Of a stretch of 64,000 nucleotides of DNA, positions 52,581 through 60,370 are shown in pieces. The translations under genes were made by a program, and so were the position numbers. The stretch lies in NCBI RefSeq assembly GCF_000934605.2, contig NZ_CP010897.2, positions 5,270,001-5,334,000 of the forward strand, in the 5' to 3' direction. The number at the start of each line of letters is the position of its first letter. Position 1 is the first letter of the stretch. The stretch comes from Pandoraea vervacti. Its GTDB lineage: Bacteria > Pseudomonadota > Gammaproteobacteria > Burkholderiales > Burkholderiaceae. Below the pieces are notes generated by a model, which was not told the DNA's origin, searched no databases, and saw only the letters and a list, made by a program, of their open reading frames with translations.

Positions 52581-53372
52581 ATGAATACCATCCATGTCGT
52601 CTGTGGCGATATCGCCGCGCAGCAGTTGCGCGCGGCGATGGCGCAAGCGCAACGCGCCGACCCCGTCCTTGTCCTGCGTGACGATCTGGCCGTCGGCCCG
52701 TTGCGCGAGATCGACGAGAACGAACGGCAACGCGCCGCTTTCTGGCAGCGCGTCATGCCGTCCGCCGGTCGCGATTACGCCGGTGAGTTGCGCGAGGAAC
52801 TGGCTTCCCTGCAACGGCTGGCCGAAGGCGACAACCCGGTGGTTTGCTGGCACGGCGACAGCGCGTCGGATCAACTGACATTGCGGCGTGTGGCCTTCAT
52901 GCTGCGCAGCACGCCGGCGCGACTCAACGAAGTCCTGCTGCGCAGCAGCGATCTGAGCGGCGGCGCAGGCAGTCCGGCCGACGCCCATCGGCGCACGAGC
53001 GTCGGCATGTATGCGCCGGAGGTGCTCGCCGCCCGGTTCGGGCGTGTCGCGCCGATTTCCTTGTTGCGCATCGGCCGGCTGTCTCTGGAATGGCGGGCGC
53101 TCAAGCAAGTGAATACGCAGGTACGTCGTTGGGTCCACAACACGTTCGAAGGCGCGACGTTTGCCGAAATCGACGACCAGATTCTGACGCGCGCGCCGGT
53201 CGTCTGGACGCCGATGGCCGCGTTTCTCGGTGAGTTGATGCCGCGCATCGAAGGGTTTTTCGCCACCGACAGTTTTCTTTTGTGGCGCTGCCGCGAACTC
53301 GGTGCGGCAGGCCGGCTAGCGCTGCGCGGCGACACCACGGCCGCCGCCGCGTGCGATTTACGACTGGAGTAA
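52581..53372 (+). CDS. DUF1835 domain-containing protein
   Basis: A 263-residue protein of unknown function. The N-terminus (MNTIHVVCGDIAAQQLRAAM, DDLAVGPLREI) matches the DUF1835 pattern. The C-terminal part (TWRCRELG-like LLWRCRELGAAGRLALRG) fits the DUF3658-type partner region. It has no signal peptide or membrane segment. It lies between paaE and the TetR gene on the same strand, and its stop is 9 bases before the TetR start, so it is likely co-expressed with the regulator. Confidence 0.75.
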   Translation: MNTIHVVCGDIAAQQLRAAMAQAQRADPVLVLRDDLAVGPLREIDENERQRAAFWQRVMPSAGRDYAGELREELASLQRLAEGDNPVVCWHGDSASDQLTLRRVAFMLRSTPARLNEVLLRSSDLSGGAGSPADAHRRTSVGMYAPEVLAARFGRVAPISLLRIGRLSLEWRALKQVNTQVRRWVHNTFEGATFAEIDDQILTRAPVVWTPMAAFLGELMPRIEGFFATDSFLLWRCRELGAAGRLALRGDTTAAAACDLRLE

Positions 53373-53381
53373 CCCCCGTTT

Positions 53382-54038
53382 ATGGCACGTACCAAAGCGC
53401 CCGATCACGAATCGCAGCGCGAACAGATTCTCGATGTCGCCGCCGACGCCTTTGCGCGCGCGAGCTACCCGAGCACGTCCATGTCCGAATTGGCCGCTGC
53501 CTGCGGCACGTCCAAGGCGCGCCTGTATCACTACTACGCCAGCAAGGACGCCATCCTCTTCGATCTGCTCGAGCGCTACACCAAGCGCCTGATGCTGATC
53601 GTCACCGAGGTCGAAGCGCTGGGTCAGCGACGCGGCCTGTCGGAGCGCGACACGTTCCACGAACTGATCCGCGCCTTTCTCGACGAGTACGAGACATCCC
53701 AGACCCGTCACATCGCGCTGCTCAACGACGTGAAGTTTCTCAATGACGAGCAGCGCGAGATCGTGCTCAACCGCCAGCGCGATGTCGTGGCGGCCTTTGC
53801 CCGTCAACTCTCCCGCGCCTTCCCCGAGCGGGTCGCGAAACACAACCAGACCGCCCTCACGATGATGCTGTTCGGCATGATCAACTGGACGTTTACCTGG
53901 CTCAAACCCGGTGGCCGCATGCGCTATCGGGACTTCGCCAACGAGGTGATCGCCGTGCTAGAACACGGTCTGGCGACGCCACTGCCGGACGGCGCCGATG
54001 CCGCGATCCCGGCACCGACAGCGCCTTCCCAAGTCTGA
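53382..54038 (+). CDS. paaR: TetR-family regulator, probable phenylacetate regulator
   Basis: A 218-residue TetR protein. The helix-turn-helix is at about residues 28-52 (TSMSELAAACGTSKARLYHYYASKDAIL), with a ligand-binding helical domain behind it. It closes the paa cluster and is the only TetR gene in the window. The perfect palindrome over the paaA promoter is the expected kind of operator. Phenylacetyl-CoA would be the expected ligand by analogy with betaproteobacterial PaaR; this is inference. Confidence 0.8.
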   Translation: MARTKAPDHESQREQILDVAADAFARASYPSTSMSELAAACGTSKARLYHYYASKDAILFDLLERYTKRLMLIVTEVEALGQRRGLSERDTFHELIRAFLDEYETSQTRHIALLNDVKFLNDEQREIVLNRQRDVVAAFARQLSRAFPERVAKHNQTALTMMLFGMINWTFTWLKPGGRMRYRDFANEVIAVLEHGLATPLPDGADAAIPAPTAPSQV

Positions 54039-54074
54039 TTTTTTCGCTTAGTTGGCTAGTAATCACTTACAAAC

Positions 54075-54096
54075 AAAGGGCGTCGATTCGCCCTTT
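54075..54096 (+). terminator. Weak terminator-like hairpin after the TetR gene
   Basis: AAAGGGCG (54075-54082) pairs with CGCCCTTT (54089-54096), with a T-rich but interrupted tail (ATTGTTG). Confidence 0.45.
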
Positions 54097-54293
54097 ATTG
54101 TTGCCTCGCAGCAACGACGCGATCTCGCCCCTGCGCATCCATCTCCTGAAAAGACGCCGGTCTTCAGGCACTTAGATGCTTCCCTCCACGACCGGCAATT
54201 AATTTCCTAGGGTTTTTACCTATCCGATCAGGTATAATTCTTTTGCGTCGCACAATTGGGTCGACGCACTAAAGAATACCTAAGGATTACGCC

Positions 54294-54950
54294 ATGACTG
54301 CCCCCAATCACACGCCCGACGTCGCACGCGCGACGGTTGCCGCCAACGAGCGGTCGAGCGTGCTGATTCGCGAGCTGACGTCCGGCGACATCCATCGGCT
54401 CCAGCGCCATTTTCTGACGCTCGGTGAAGAAGACCGCCTGCTGCGTTTCGGCCAGGCCGTCTCCGACGACGTGATCACGCGTTACGTCGCCAGCATCGAT
54501 TTCTCCCGTGACAGCGTGTTCGGCGTGTACGACGACAACCTCGCGCTCGTCGCCGTCGCGCACGTCGCGCAATTGCCGGAAGGCAAGAACGGCCGTGTCG
54601 CGGAGTTCGGCGTCTCGGTGCTCGAATCGGCCCGTGGCCGCGGCATCGGTTCGCGCCTGTTCGAACGCGCGGCCATCCATTGCCGCAACAAGCGTGTCGA
54701 CACGCTGTATATGCATTGCCTCTCGCGCAACGCTCGCATGATGCGTATTGCGAAGAAGGCCGGCATGCAGATCAACTTCGCGTACGGCGAAGCGGACGGC
54801 TACCTGAGCTTGCCCCCGGCCGACACGCACTCGATGCTCTCGGAAATGATGCAGGAGCAGATCGCTGCCTTCGATTACGCGCTCAAGCGCCAGCTTCGCA
54901 ATGCGCGCCGTCTGGTCGGCGCCCTGCTGCCGAATCAGCGCGCCGCCTGA
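54294..54950 (+). CDS. GNAT-family N-acetyltransferase
   Basis: A 218-residue GNAT protein. The acetyl-CoA-binding motif A reads ESARGRGIGSRLFERA (RGRGIG). The N-terminal LIRELTSGDIHRLQRHFLTLGEEDRLLRFG is typical of a bacterial GNAT subgroup with an extra N-terminal part. The start is ATG 54294 behind AAGGA; a TATAAT at 54233-54238 is a likely -10. The substrate is unknown. It is monocistronic, with a strong terminator. Confidence 0.85.
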   Translation: MTAPNHTPDVARATVAANERSSVLIRELTSGDIHRLQRHFLTLGEEDRLLRFGQAVSDDVITRYVASIDFSRDSVFGVYDDNLALVAVAHVAQLPEGKNGRVAEFGVSVLESARGRGIGSRLFERAAIHCRNKRVDTLYMHCLSRNARMMRIAKKAGMQINFAYGEADGYLSLPPADTHSMLSEMMQEQIAAFDYALKRQLRNARRLVGALLPNQRAA

Positions 54951-55024
54951 ATGAAGGCTGCCTCGACGGCAGTCCCAGTGATCGAGACGACATCCTCGAC
55001 ATCCGCAACATTGCGCGCCCCATG

Positions 55025-55053
55025 AAAAACCCGGCCTTGGCCGGGTTTTTTGT
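55025..55053. terminator. Bidirectional terminator between GNAT gene and Lrp-type gene
   Basis: AAAAACCCGGCC and GGCCGGGTTTTTT form a GC stem with A and T runs on the two sides. It separates two convergent genes. Confidence 0.88.
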
Positions 55054-55079
55054 CTTCGTCAAAATAGCGCTTACGCGAG

Positions 55080-55568
55080 TTACGGCAGCGGCAAGGCGGT
55101 CGTCTCTTTCAGTTGATCGAGAACGAAGCTGGTTTTGACGTCCACCACGCTCGGATGCACGAGCAGATGGTTCTGCATGAAGCGTGAGAAGTGCGCCATG
55201 TCGCGCACGTGAACACGCAGCAGGTAATCCATGTCGCCGGCCATTGCGTAGCAGCCAACGACTTCCGGCCAGGATTCGACCACGCTACGAAAATGTTCGA
55301 TGACCGAGCCCCCCTCGCCGTCGCCGGGATGCCGCTTGTCGAGTCGCACGTTGACGTAAGCCAGCAGGCCAAGGCCGAGACGCGTGGGCTCCAGCAACGC
55401 AACGTAGCCACGGATCACCCCAGCCTCCTCCAGGCGGCGAATCCGGCGCAGACAGGGACTCGGCGAGAGTCTTACCTGCTCGGCGATTTCCAGGTTGGAC
55501 AGGCGGCCGTTGCTTTGCAGCAAGGCAAGAATCCGCCGATCGATCTTGTCCAGTTCCAGCTTTGACAT
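55080..55568 (-). CDS. Lrp/AsnC-family transcriptional regulator
   Basis: A 162-residue Lrp-type protein. The helix-turn-helix (LDKIDRRILALLQSNGRLSNLEIAEQVRLSPSPCLRRIRRLEEAG) and the RAM ligand-binding domain (VGCYAMAGDMDYLLRVHVRD) are complete. The close match to the Lrp pattern SPSPCLRRIRRLE suggests a true Lrp-like amino-acid regulator. A perfect palindrome 25 bases before its start points to autoregulation. Confidence 0.92.
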   Translation of the reverse strand: MSKLELDKIDRRILALLQSNGRLSNLEIAEQVRLSPSPCLRRIRRLEEAGVIRGYVALLEPTRLGLGLLAYVNVRLDKRHPGDGEGGSVIEHFRSVVESWPEVVGCYAMAGDMDYLLRVHVRDMAHFSRFMQNHLLVHPSVVDVKTSFVLDQLKETTALPLP

Positions 55569-55592
55569 ATCTCTCCCTGTTATTGGTATTTA

Positions 55593-55611
55593 TGCGCAAT
55601 ATTATTGCGCA
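55593..55611. promoter_or_regulatory. Perfect 19-bp palindrome upstream of the Lrp-type gene
   Basis: TGCGCAATA-T-TATTGCGCA is symmetrical over all 9 base pairs. It lies 25 bases upstream of the start codon, where an autoregulatory Lrp/AsnC site is expected. Confidence 0.7.
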
Positions 55612-55841
55612 AAACGCCACATATAAGGAAGTGTAAGCCAAAAAAACGTGGTTACAAGAGATTACAGCGGAGGTGGCATCGCGTCGACCGGCTAACCGGC
55701 CCACGCCAGGGAAAAGAAAAAGGCGCTCGCCTGTCCAGGCGGCGCCTTGCGGTTCGGGCGTGTCACGCGGTTCGTCGGGTATGGCCGCGACAGCGTTGCA
55801 CGCAGGTGGATCGGGCCGAAGTCTCTGACGGCAACGTCAGA

Positions 55842-56051
55842 TTAACGGCGCTGGAATTCTCGCGGATCGATCGTGCGCTGGTCGAGCGGGCCTTCGTAAC
55901 GCTGCGGCGTTGGCGTGGTGCGCTGCTGCGTGATGGGGGTAGGTTCGGCCGTCTTGTCGCGCGCCAGTTCATCGGCACGTGCGACGCTCACTTCCAGGGT
56001 CAGGAACGAAGCGGAAACCAGCAGGAATTTGGCGATGTTTCGTTGATTCAC
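55842..56051 (-). CDS. Small exported protein of unknown function
   Basis: A 69-residue protein starting at GTG 56051 with AAGGAG 5 bases upstream, which supports it as a real gene. It has a signal peptide (MNQRNIAKFLLVSASF...VARA-DE, about 26 residues). The mature part of about 43 residues is Pro-, Thr- and Arg-rich (TPITQQRTTPTPQRY, ending PREFQRR). No family is recognised. It lies upstream of the Lrp-type gene on the same strand, with a hairpin (GGCGC/GCGCC around 55721-55748) after it. Confidence 0.65.
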   Translation of the reverse strand: MNQRNIAKFLLVSASFLTLEVSVARADELARDKTAEPTPITQQRTTPTPQRYEGPLDQRTIDPREFQRR

Positions 56052-56679
56052 AGTGACTCCTTCTTACGTATCGCTTTGTTGTTGCTGCGCGCTTTCCAGG
56101 CACGCCATGAATGTACCGAACGTGACAATATCGAAAATGTGACGCATCGGGTAACGCATTAGTGGGCATTCTGCCCGCTCCGTTCCCAGATGCCCCGCAC
56201 CGTTACACGTTGTTACCCGCATGTCAGAAGGCACCGACAAACGTACGGTTGCCGACATAATGGCGACACAATGCCGTCATTTTGAAGCAAATTCCCAAAG
56301 CAAATGTGCGGCCCGGTGCCGCACCCGCCACCCGGCACCCGGCACAGGGGAGCGTCCGATAAGTGTCTCTGACAGGGTTTACGCCAGACGCTTTACGTTT
56401 ACGTAAACGTCATAATCCTCGCTATACTGCCCGCGTTCGGTAACCGATAAGACGTGACCACCACCGTCAGGCAACGCCATGACACCGGTGCTACCATAGG
56501 TCCGACTGGCATCAGCACTACGAAAAAAGGCCCCGCCCACCGAGTGACATCACATGCGTGAGTCCTTCGAAAAACGCGACAAAAAGGCCGGCATTCACGC
56601 TGCCGTCCTGCTTCACAAGAGCGGGAGGGGCAGGAAGTTTTGGCGATCCCAAAATCAGTGAGAGTGAGGAGCACACCCC
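56052..56679. other. Region upstream of the indolepyruvate oxidoreductase gene
   Basis: A 628-base gap between divergent genes. It holds a 16-bp palindrome with a -10-like TATACT about 250 bases before the oxidoreductase gene. The stretch 56100-56390 has no recognised element or credible gene. Confidence 0.5.
56395..56410. promoter_or_regulatory. Palindromic operator candidate ACGTTTACGTAAACGT
   Basis: A perfect 16-bp palindrome followed by TATACT (56423-56428), a possible -10. The ACGTAAACG style recalls operators of regulators of branched-chain amino-acid and fatty-acid catabolism (LiuR type), from memory only. No cognate regulator gene is adjacent. Confidence 0.5.
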
Positions 56680-59600
56680 ATGAACGCCCCCGTCAATCCG
56701 AGCTTGCTGGCCGCACTGGAGTCGGTCACGCTCGACGACAAATACACGCTCGAGCGCGGTCGCGCCTACATGAGCGGCATTCAGGCGCTAGTCCGACTAC
56801 CGATGTTGCAGCAGGCGCGCGATGCCGCCGCCGGGCTCAACACGGCAGGTTTCATTTCGGGCTATCGCGGCTCGCCGCTCGGCGCTCTGGACCTGTCGCT
56901 ATGGAAGGCCAAGCAGCACCTCGCCGGTCATCACATCGTCTTTCAGCCCGGCCTGAACGAAGACCTTGCCGCCACAGCCGTGTGGGGCTCACAGCAAGTC
57001 AATCTGTATCCCGCCAAGTTCGATGGCGTGTTCTCCATGTGGTACGGCAAGGGACCCGGCGTCGATCGCTCGATGGACGTGCTCAAGCATGGCAACTCCG
57101 CCGGCTCGTCCAAGCACGGCGGCGTGCTGGTCCTCGCTGGCGACGACCACGCCGCGAAATCCTCAACGCTCGCGCACCAGTCCGAACACGTCTTCAAGGC
57201 GGCGGGTATCCCGGTGCTGTTCCCCTCGAACGTGCAGGAGTATCTCGATTACGGTCTGCACGGCTGGGCGATGAGCCGCTATTCCGGCCTGTGGGTCGCC
57301 ATGAAGTGCGTGACGGACGTGGTCGAATCGTCGGCCTCGGTGATGATCGACCCGCACAACGTCGACATCCGCTTGCCGGACGACTTCGTCATGCCGCCCG
57401 ACGGCCTGAACATCCGCTGGCCCGATCCGCCGCTCGTGCAGGAAGCGCGGATGATCGACTACAAGTGGTATGCCGCGCTCGCGTATATCCGCGCCAACAA
57501 GCTCGATCGCGTCACCGTCGACTCGCCCAATGCGCGCTTCGGCATCATGACCGGCGGCAAGGCCTATCTCGACGTGTGTCAGGCGCTGGCCGATCTCGGT
57601 CTGGACGACGACACGTGCGCCCGCATCGGCATTCGTCTGTACAAGGTGGGCTGTGTGTGGCCGCTTGAAGCGCAGGGCGCGCGCGCGTTCGCACAAGGGC
57701 TCCAGGAAATTCTGGTGGTCGAGGAAAAGCGTCAGATCCTCGAATACCAGATCAAGGAAGAGCTGTACAACTGGCGTGACGACGTGCGCCCGCGTGTGTA
57801 CGGCAAGTTCGACGAAAAGGACGGCGCCGGTGGCGAATGGTCCGTGCCGATGGCCAACTGGCTGCTGCCCGCCCACTATGAACTCTCGCCGGCGCTGATC
57901 GCCAAGGCCATCGCTACGCGTCTGGAAAAGTTCGAATTGCCGAGCGACGTACGCGAGCGCATCGCCGCGCGCCTGCGCGTGATCGAGGCGAAGGAGCAGG
58001 CGCTGTCGAAGCCGCGCATTGCCGTGGAGCGCAAGCCGTGGTTCTGCTCGGGCTGCCCGCACAATACGTCGACGAATGTGCCCGAAGGCTCGCGCGCCAT
58101 CGCGGGGATCGGCTGTCACTACATGACCGTGTGGATGGATCGCAAGACGGACACGTTCTCGCAGATGGGTGGCGAAGGCGTGCCGTGGATCGGCCAGGCG
58201 CCGTTCTCGTGCGACGAACACATTTTCGCCAACCTCGGTGACGGCACTTACTTCCACTCGGGGCTCCTCGCGATTCGTGCCGCGATCTCGTCGAAGGTCA
58301 ATATCACCTACAAGATTCTGTACAACGATGCGGTCGCCATGACCGGCGGCCAGCCGGTCGACGGTACGCTCACCGTGCCGCAGATCGTGGCGCAGGTCGC
58401 CGCCGAAGGCGCGCAGAAAATCGTCATCGTGACGGACGAGCCCCAGAAGTACGACGGCGTGAAGCTCGTGGGCGACATCCCCATCTATCACCGCAGCGAA
58501 CTCGACCGCGTGCAACGCGAACTGCGTCTGGTGAAAGGGACGTCGATTCTGGTCTACGACCAGACATGCGCCACCGAGAAGCGCCGCCGCCGCAAGCGCG
58601 GTGCGTACCCCGATCCGGCCAAGCGTGTCGTCATTAACGAATCGGTTTGCGAGGGCTGCGGCGACTGCTCGGTGAAGTCGAACTGTCTGTCGGTCGAGCC
58701 GCTGGAGACGGAGTTCGGCACGAAGCGCCAGATCAACCAGTCCACGTGCAACAAGGACTTCTCGTGCCTGAACGGCTTCTGTCCGAGCTTTGTGACCGTC
58801 GAAGGCGGTCAGCTTCGCAAGCCGAAAACCGCCCAGGTCGACAGCAGCGGCCTACCGCCGCTGCCGGAGCCGGCGCTACCCAACATCGCACGTCCGTACG
58901 GCATTCTTGTGACCGGTGTGGGCGGCACGGGGGTCGTCACCATCGGCGGTCTGCTCGGCATGGCTGCGCACCTCGAGAACAAGGGCGTGACGACGCTCGA
59001 CGTGACCGGCCTCGCCCAGAAGGGCGGCGCGGTGACGAGCCACGTGCAGATTGCGCTGCAACCGGAAGACATTCACGCCACGCGCATTGCCATGGGCGAT
59101 GCGCGCGTGGTGATCGGTTGCGACGCCATCACCACCGCCAGCGACGACACGCTCTCGCGCGTGCAGCAAGGTGTGACGAACATCGTCGTGAACAGCGCGC
59201 ATACGCCAACGGCCGAGTTCATCCGCAATCCGAACTGGCGCTTCCCCGGCGCGAGCACTGAGAACGATATTCGCGCGGCCGCCGGTGAGAACGTCGACTT
59301 CGTCGACGCCAATCATCTCGCGCTGCGTCTGCTCGGCGACACCATCTACACCAACCCGTTCGTGCTGGGTTACGCGTGGCAAAAGGGTTGGGTACCGCTG
59401 TCGTACGCGGCGCTCATTCGTGCCATCGAACTCAACGGCGTGGCCATCGAGAAGAACAAGCAGGCGTTCGAATGGGGCCGCCGCGCCGCGCACGATCTCG
59501 CGACGGTGCGCAAGCTCGCGCAGCAGAACGAAGCGCCGTCGTCGGCCTCGGGCGGCAAGCTGATCACGCTGCACTCGCCGCGCGCGCTCGACGCGCTGAT

Positions 59601-60243
59601 TCAGCGCCGCTACGACCAGCTCGTCGCGTATCAGGATCGCGCTTATGCGGAGCGCTTCAAGCAGACGGTGGATCGCGTGCGCGCCGCTGAATCGGCGCTG
59701 CCCAACGATGCGTCGCAAATGCCGTTGACCGAAGCCGTCGCCCGCGCGCTGTACAAGCTCATGGCGTACAAGGACGAGTACGAAGTCGCGCGTCTGTACA
59801 CCGATCCGGCCTTCATGCAGAAGATCAACGAGCAGTTCGAAGGCAACTTCTCGCTACGCTTCCACCTCGCGCCGCCCTCGCTCGCCAAGCACGACGACAA
59901 GGGGCATCTCGTCAAAAAAACCTACGGCCCCTGGATGATGAAGGCGTTCGGCGTGCTGGCGAAGTTCAAGGGACTGCGTGGCGGTGCGTTCGACATCTTC
60001 GGCAAGACGCAAGAGCGTCGCACGGAGCGCGCGCTGATCGGGGAGTACGAGACGCTGGTGAACGAACTGGTGTCGGGCCTGAACGAGCATAACGTCGCGC
60101 TGGCCGTGCAACTCGCGGAACTGCCGCAGGAGATTCGCGGCTACGGACACGTGAAGGAGCAGAACCTTGCGGCCACGCGCATCAAGTGGACGAAGCTGCT
60201 CGCGCAGTTCCGCGACGGCGGCTCGCACCGCGTAGCGGCGTAA
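56680..60243 (+). CDS. Indolepyruvate ferredoxin oxidoreductase, fused alpha-beta type
   Basis: A 1187-residue thiamine-diphosphate 2-oxoacid:ferredoxin oxidoreductase. It oxidatively decarboxylates aryl- or branched-chain 2-oxoacids to acyl-CoA. Seen in order are an N-terminal pyrimidine-type domain (GFISGYRGSPLGALD), a TPP-binding part (CSGCPHNTSTNVPEGSRAIAGIGCH, GGEGVPWIGQAPF), a cysteine cluster CEGCGDCSVKSNC (C657, C660, C663, C669), and a gamma-type domain (GVGGTGVVTIGGLLGMAAH). This single-chain form is common in aerobic proteobacteria, where the in vivo substrate is often unclear. It fits the aromatic and amino-acid theme of the window. An RBS (GTGAGGAG) precedes ATG 56680. Confidence 0.92.
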   Translation: MNAPVNPSLLAALESVTLDDKYTLERGRAYMSGIQALVRLPMLQQARDAAAGLNTAGFISGYRGSPLGALDLSLWKAKQHLAGHHIVFQPGLNEDLAATAVWGSQQVNLYPAKFDGVFSMWYGKGPGVDRSMDVLKHGNSAGSSKHGGVLVLAGDDHAAKSSTLAHQSEHVFKAAGIPVLFPSNVQEYLDYGLHGWAMSRYSGLWVAMKCVTDVVESSASVMIDPHNVDIRLPDDFVMPPDGLNIRWPDPPLVQEARMIDYKWYAALAYIRANKLDRVTVDSPNARFGIMTGGKAYLDVCQALADLGLDDDTCARIGIRLYKVGCVWPLEAQGARAFAQGLQEILVVEEKRQILEYQIKEELYNWRDDVRPRVYGKFDEKDGAGGEWSVPMANWLLPAHYELSPALIAKAIATRLEKFELPSDVRERIAARLRVIEAKEQALSKPRIAVERKPWFCSGCPHNTSTNVPEGSRAIAGIGCHYMTVWMDRKTDTFSQMGGEGVPWIGQAPFSCDEHIFANLGDGTYFHSGLLAIRAAISSKVNITYKILYNDAVAMTGGQPVDGTLTVPQIVAQVAAEGAQKIVIVTDEPQKYDGVKLVGDIPIYHRSELDRVQRELRLVKGTSILVYDQTCATEKRRRRKRGAYPDPAKRVVINESVCEGCGDCSVKSNCLSVEPLETEFGTKRQINQSTCNKDFSCLNGFCPSFVTVEGGQLRKPKTAQVDSSGLPPLPEPALPNIARPYGILVTGVGGTGVVTIGGLLGMAAHLENKGVTTLDVTGLAQKGGAVTSHVQIALQPEDIHATRIAMGDARVVIGCDAITTASDDTLSRVQQGVTNIVVNSAHTPTAEFIRNPNWRFPGASTENDIRAAAGENVDFVDANHLALRLLGDTIYTNPFVLGYAWQKGWVPLSYAALIRAIELNGVAIEKNKQAFEWGRRAAHDLATVRKLAQQNEAPSSASGGKLITLHSPRALDALIQRRYDQLVAYQDRAYAERFKQTVDRVRAAESALPNDASQMPLTEAVARALYKLMAYKDEYEVARLYTDPAFMQKINEQFEGNFSLRFHLAPPSLAKHDDKGHLVKKTYGPWMMKAFGVLAKFKGLRGGAFDIFGKTQERRTERALIGEYETLVNELVSGLNEHNVALAVQLAELPQEIRGYGHVKEQNLAATRIKWTKLLAQFRDGGSHRVAA

Positions 60244-60274
60244 TTCCGCGAGGCGTACCGAAACCGCCGTCCAT

Positions 60275-60320
60275 CAAAAAATCCCGCCAGCGCGTGAGCG
60301 TCTGGCGGGATTCTTTTTTG
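60275..60320. terminator. Bidirectional terminator between the oxidoreductase gene and maeB
   Basis: AATCCCGCCAG (60280-60290) pairs with CTGGCGGGATT (60302-60312), with an A-run on the left and a T-run on the right. It separates convergent genes. Confidence 0.9.
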
Positions 60321-60370
60321 CCGTATCGGCCGACGCATCATCGATGCATCATCGGCCCATCATCGACCCA

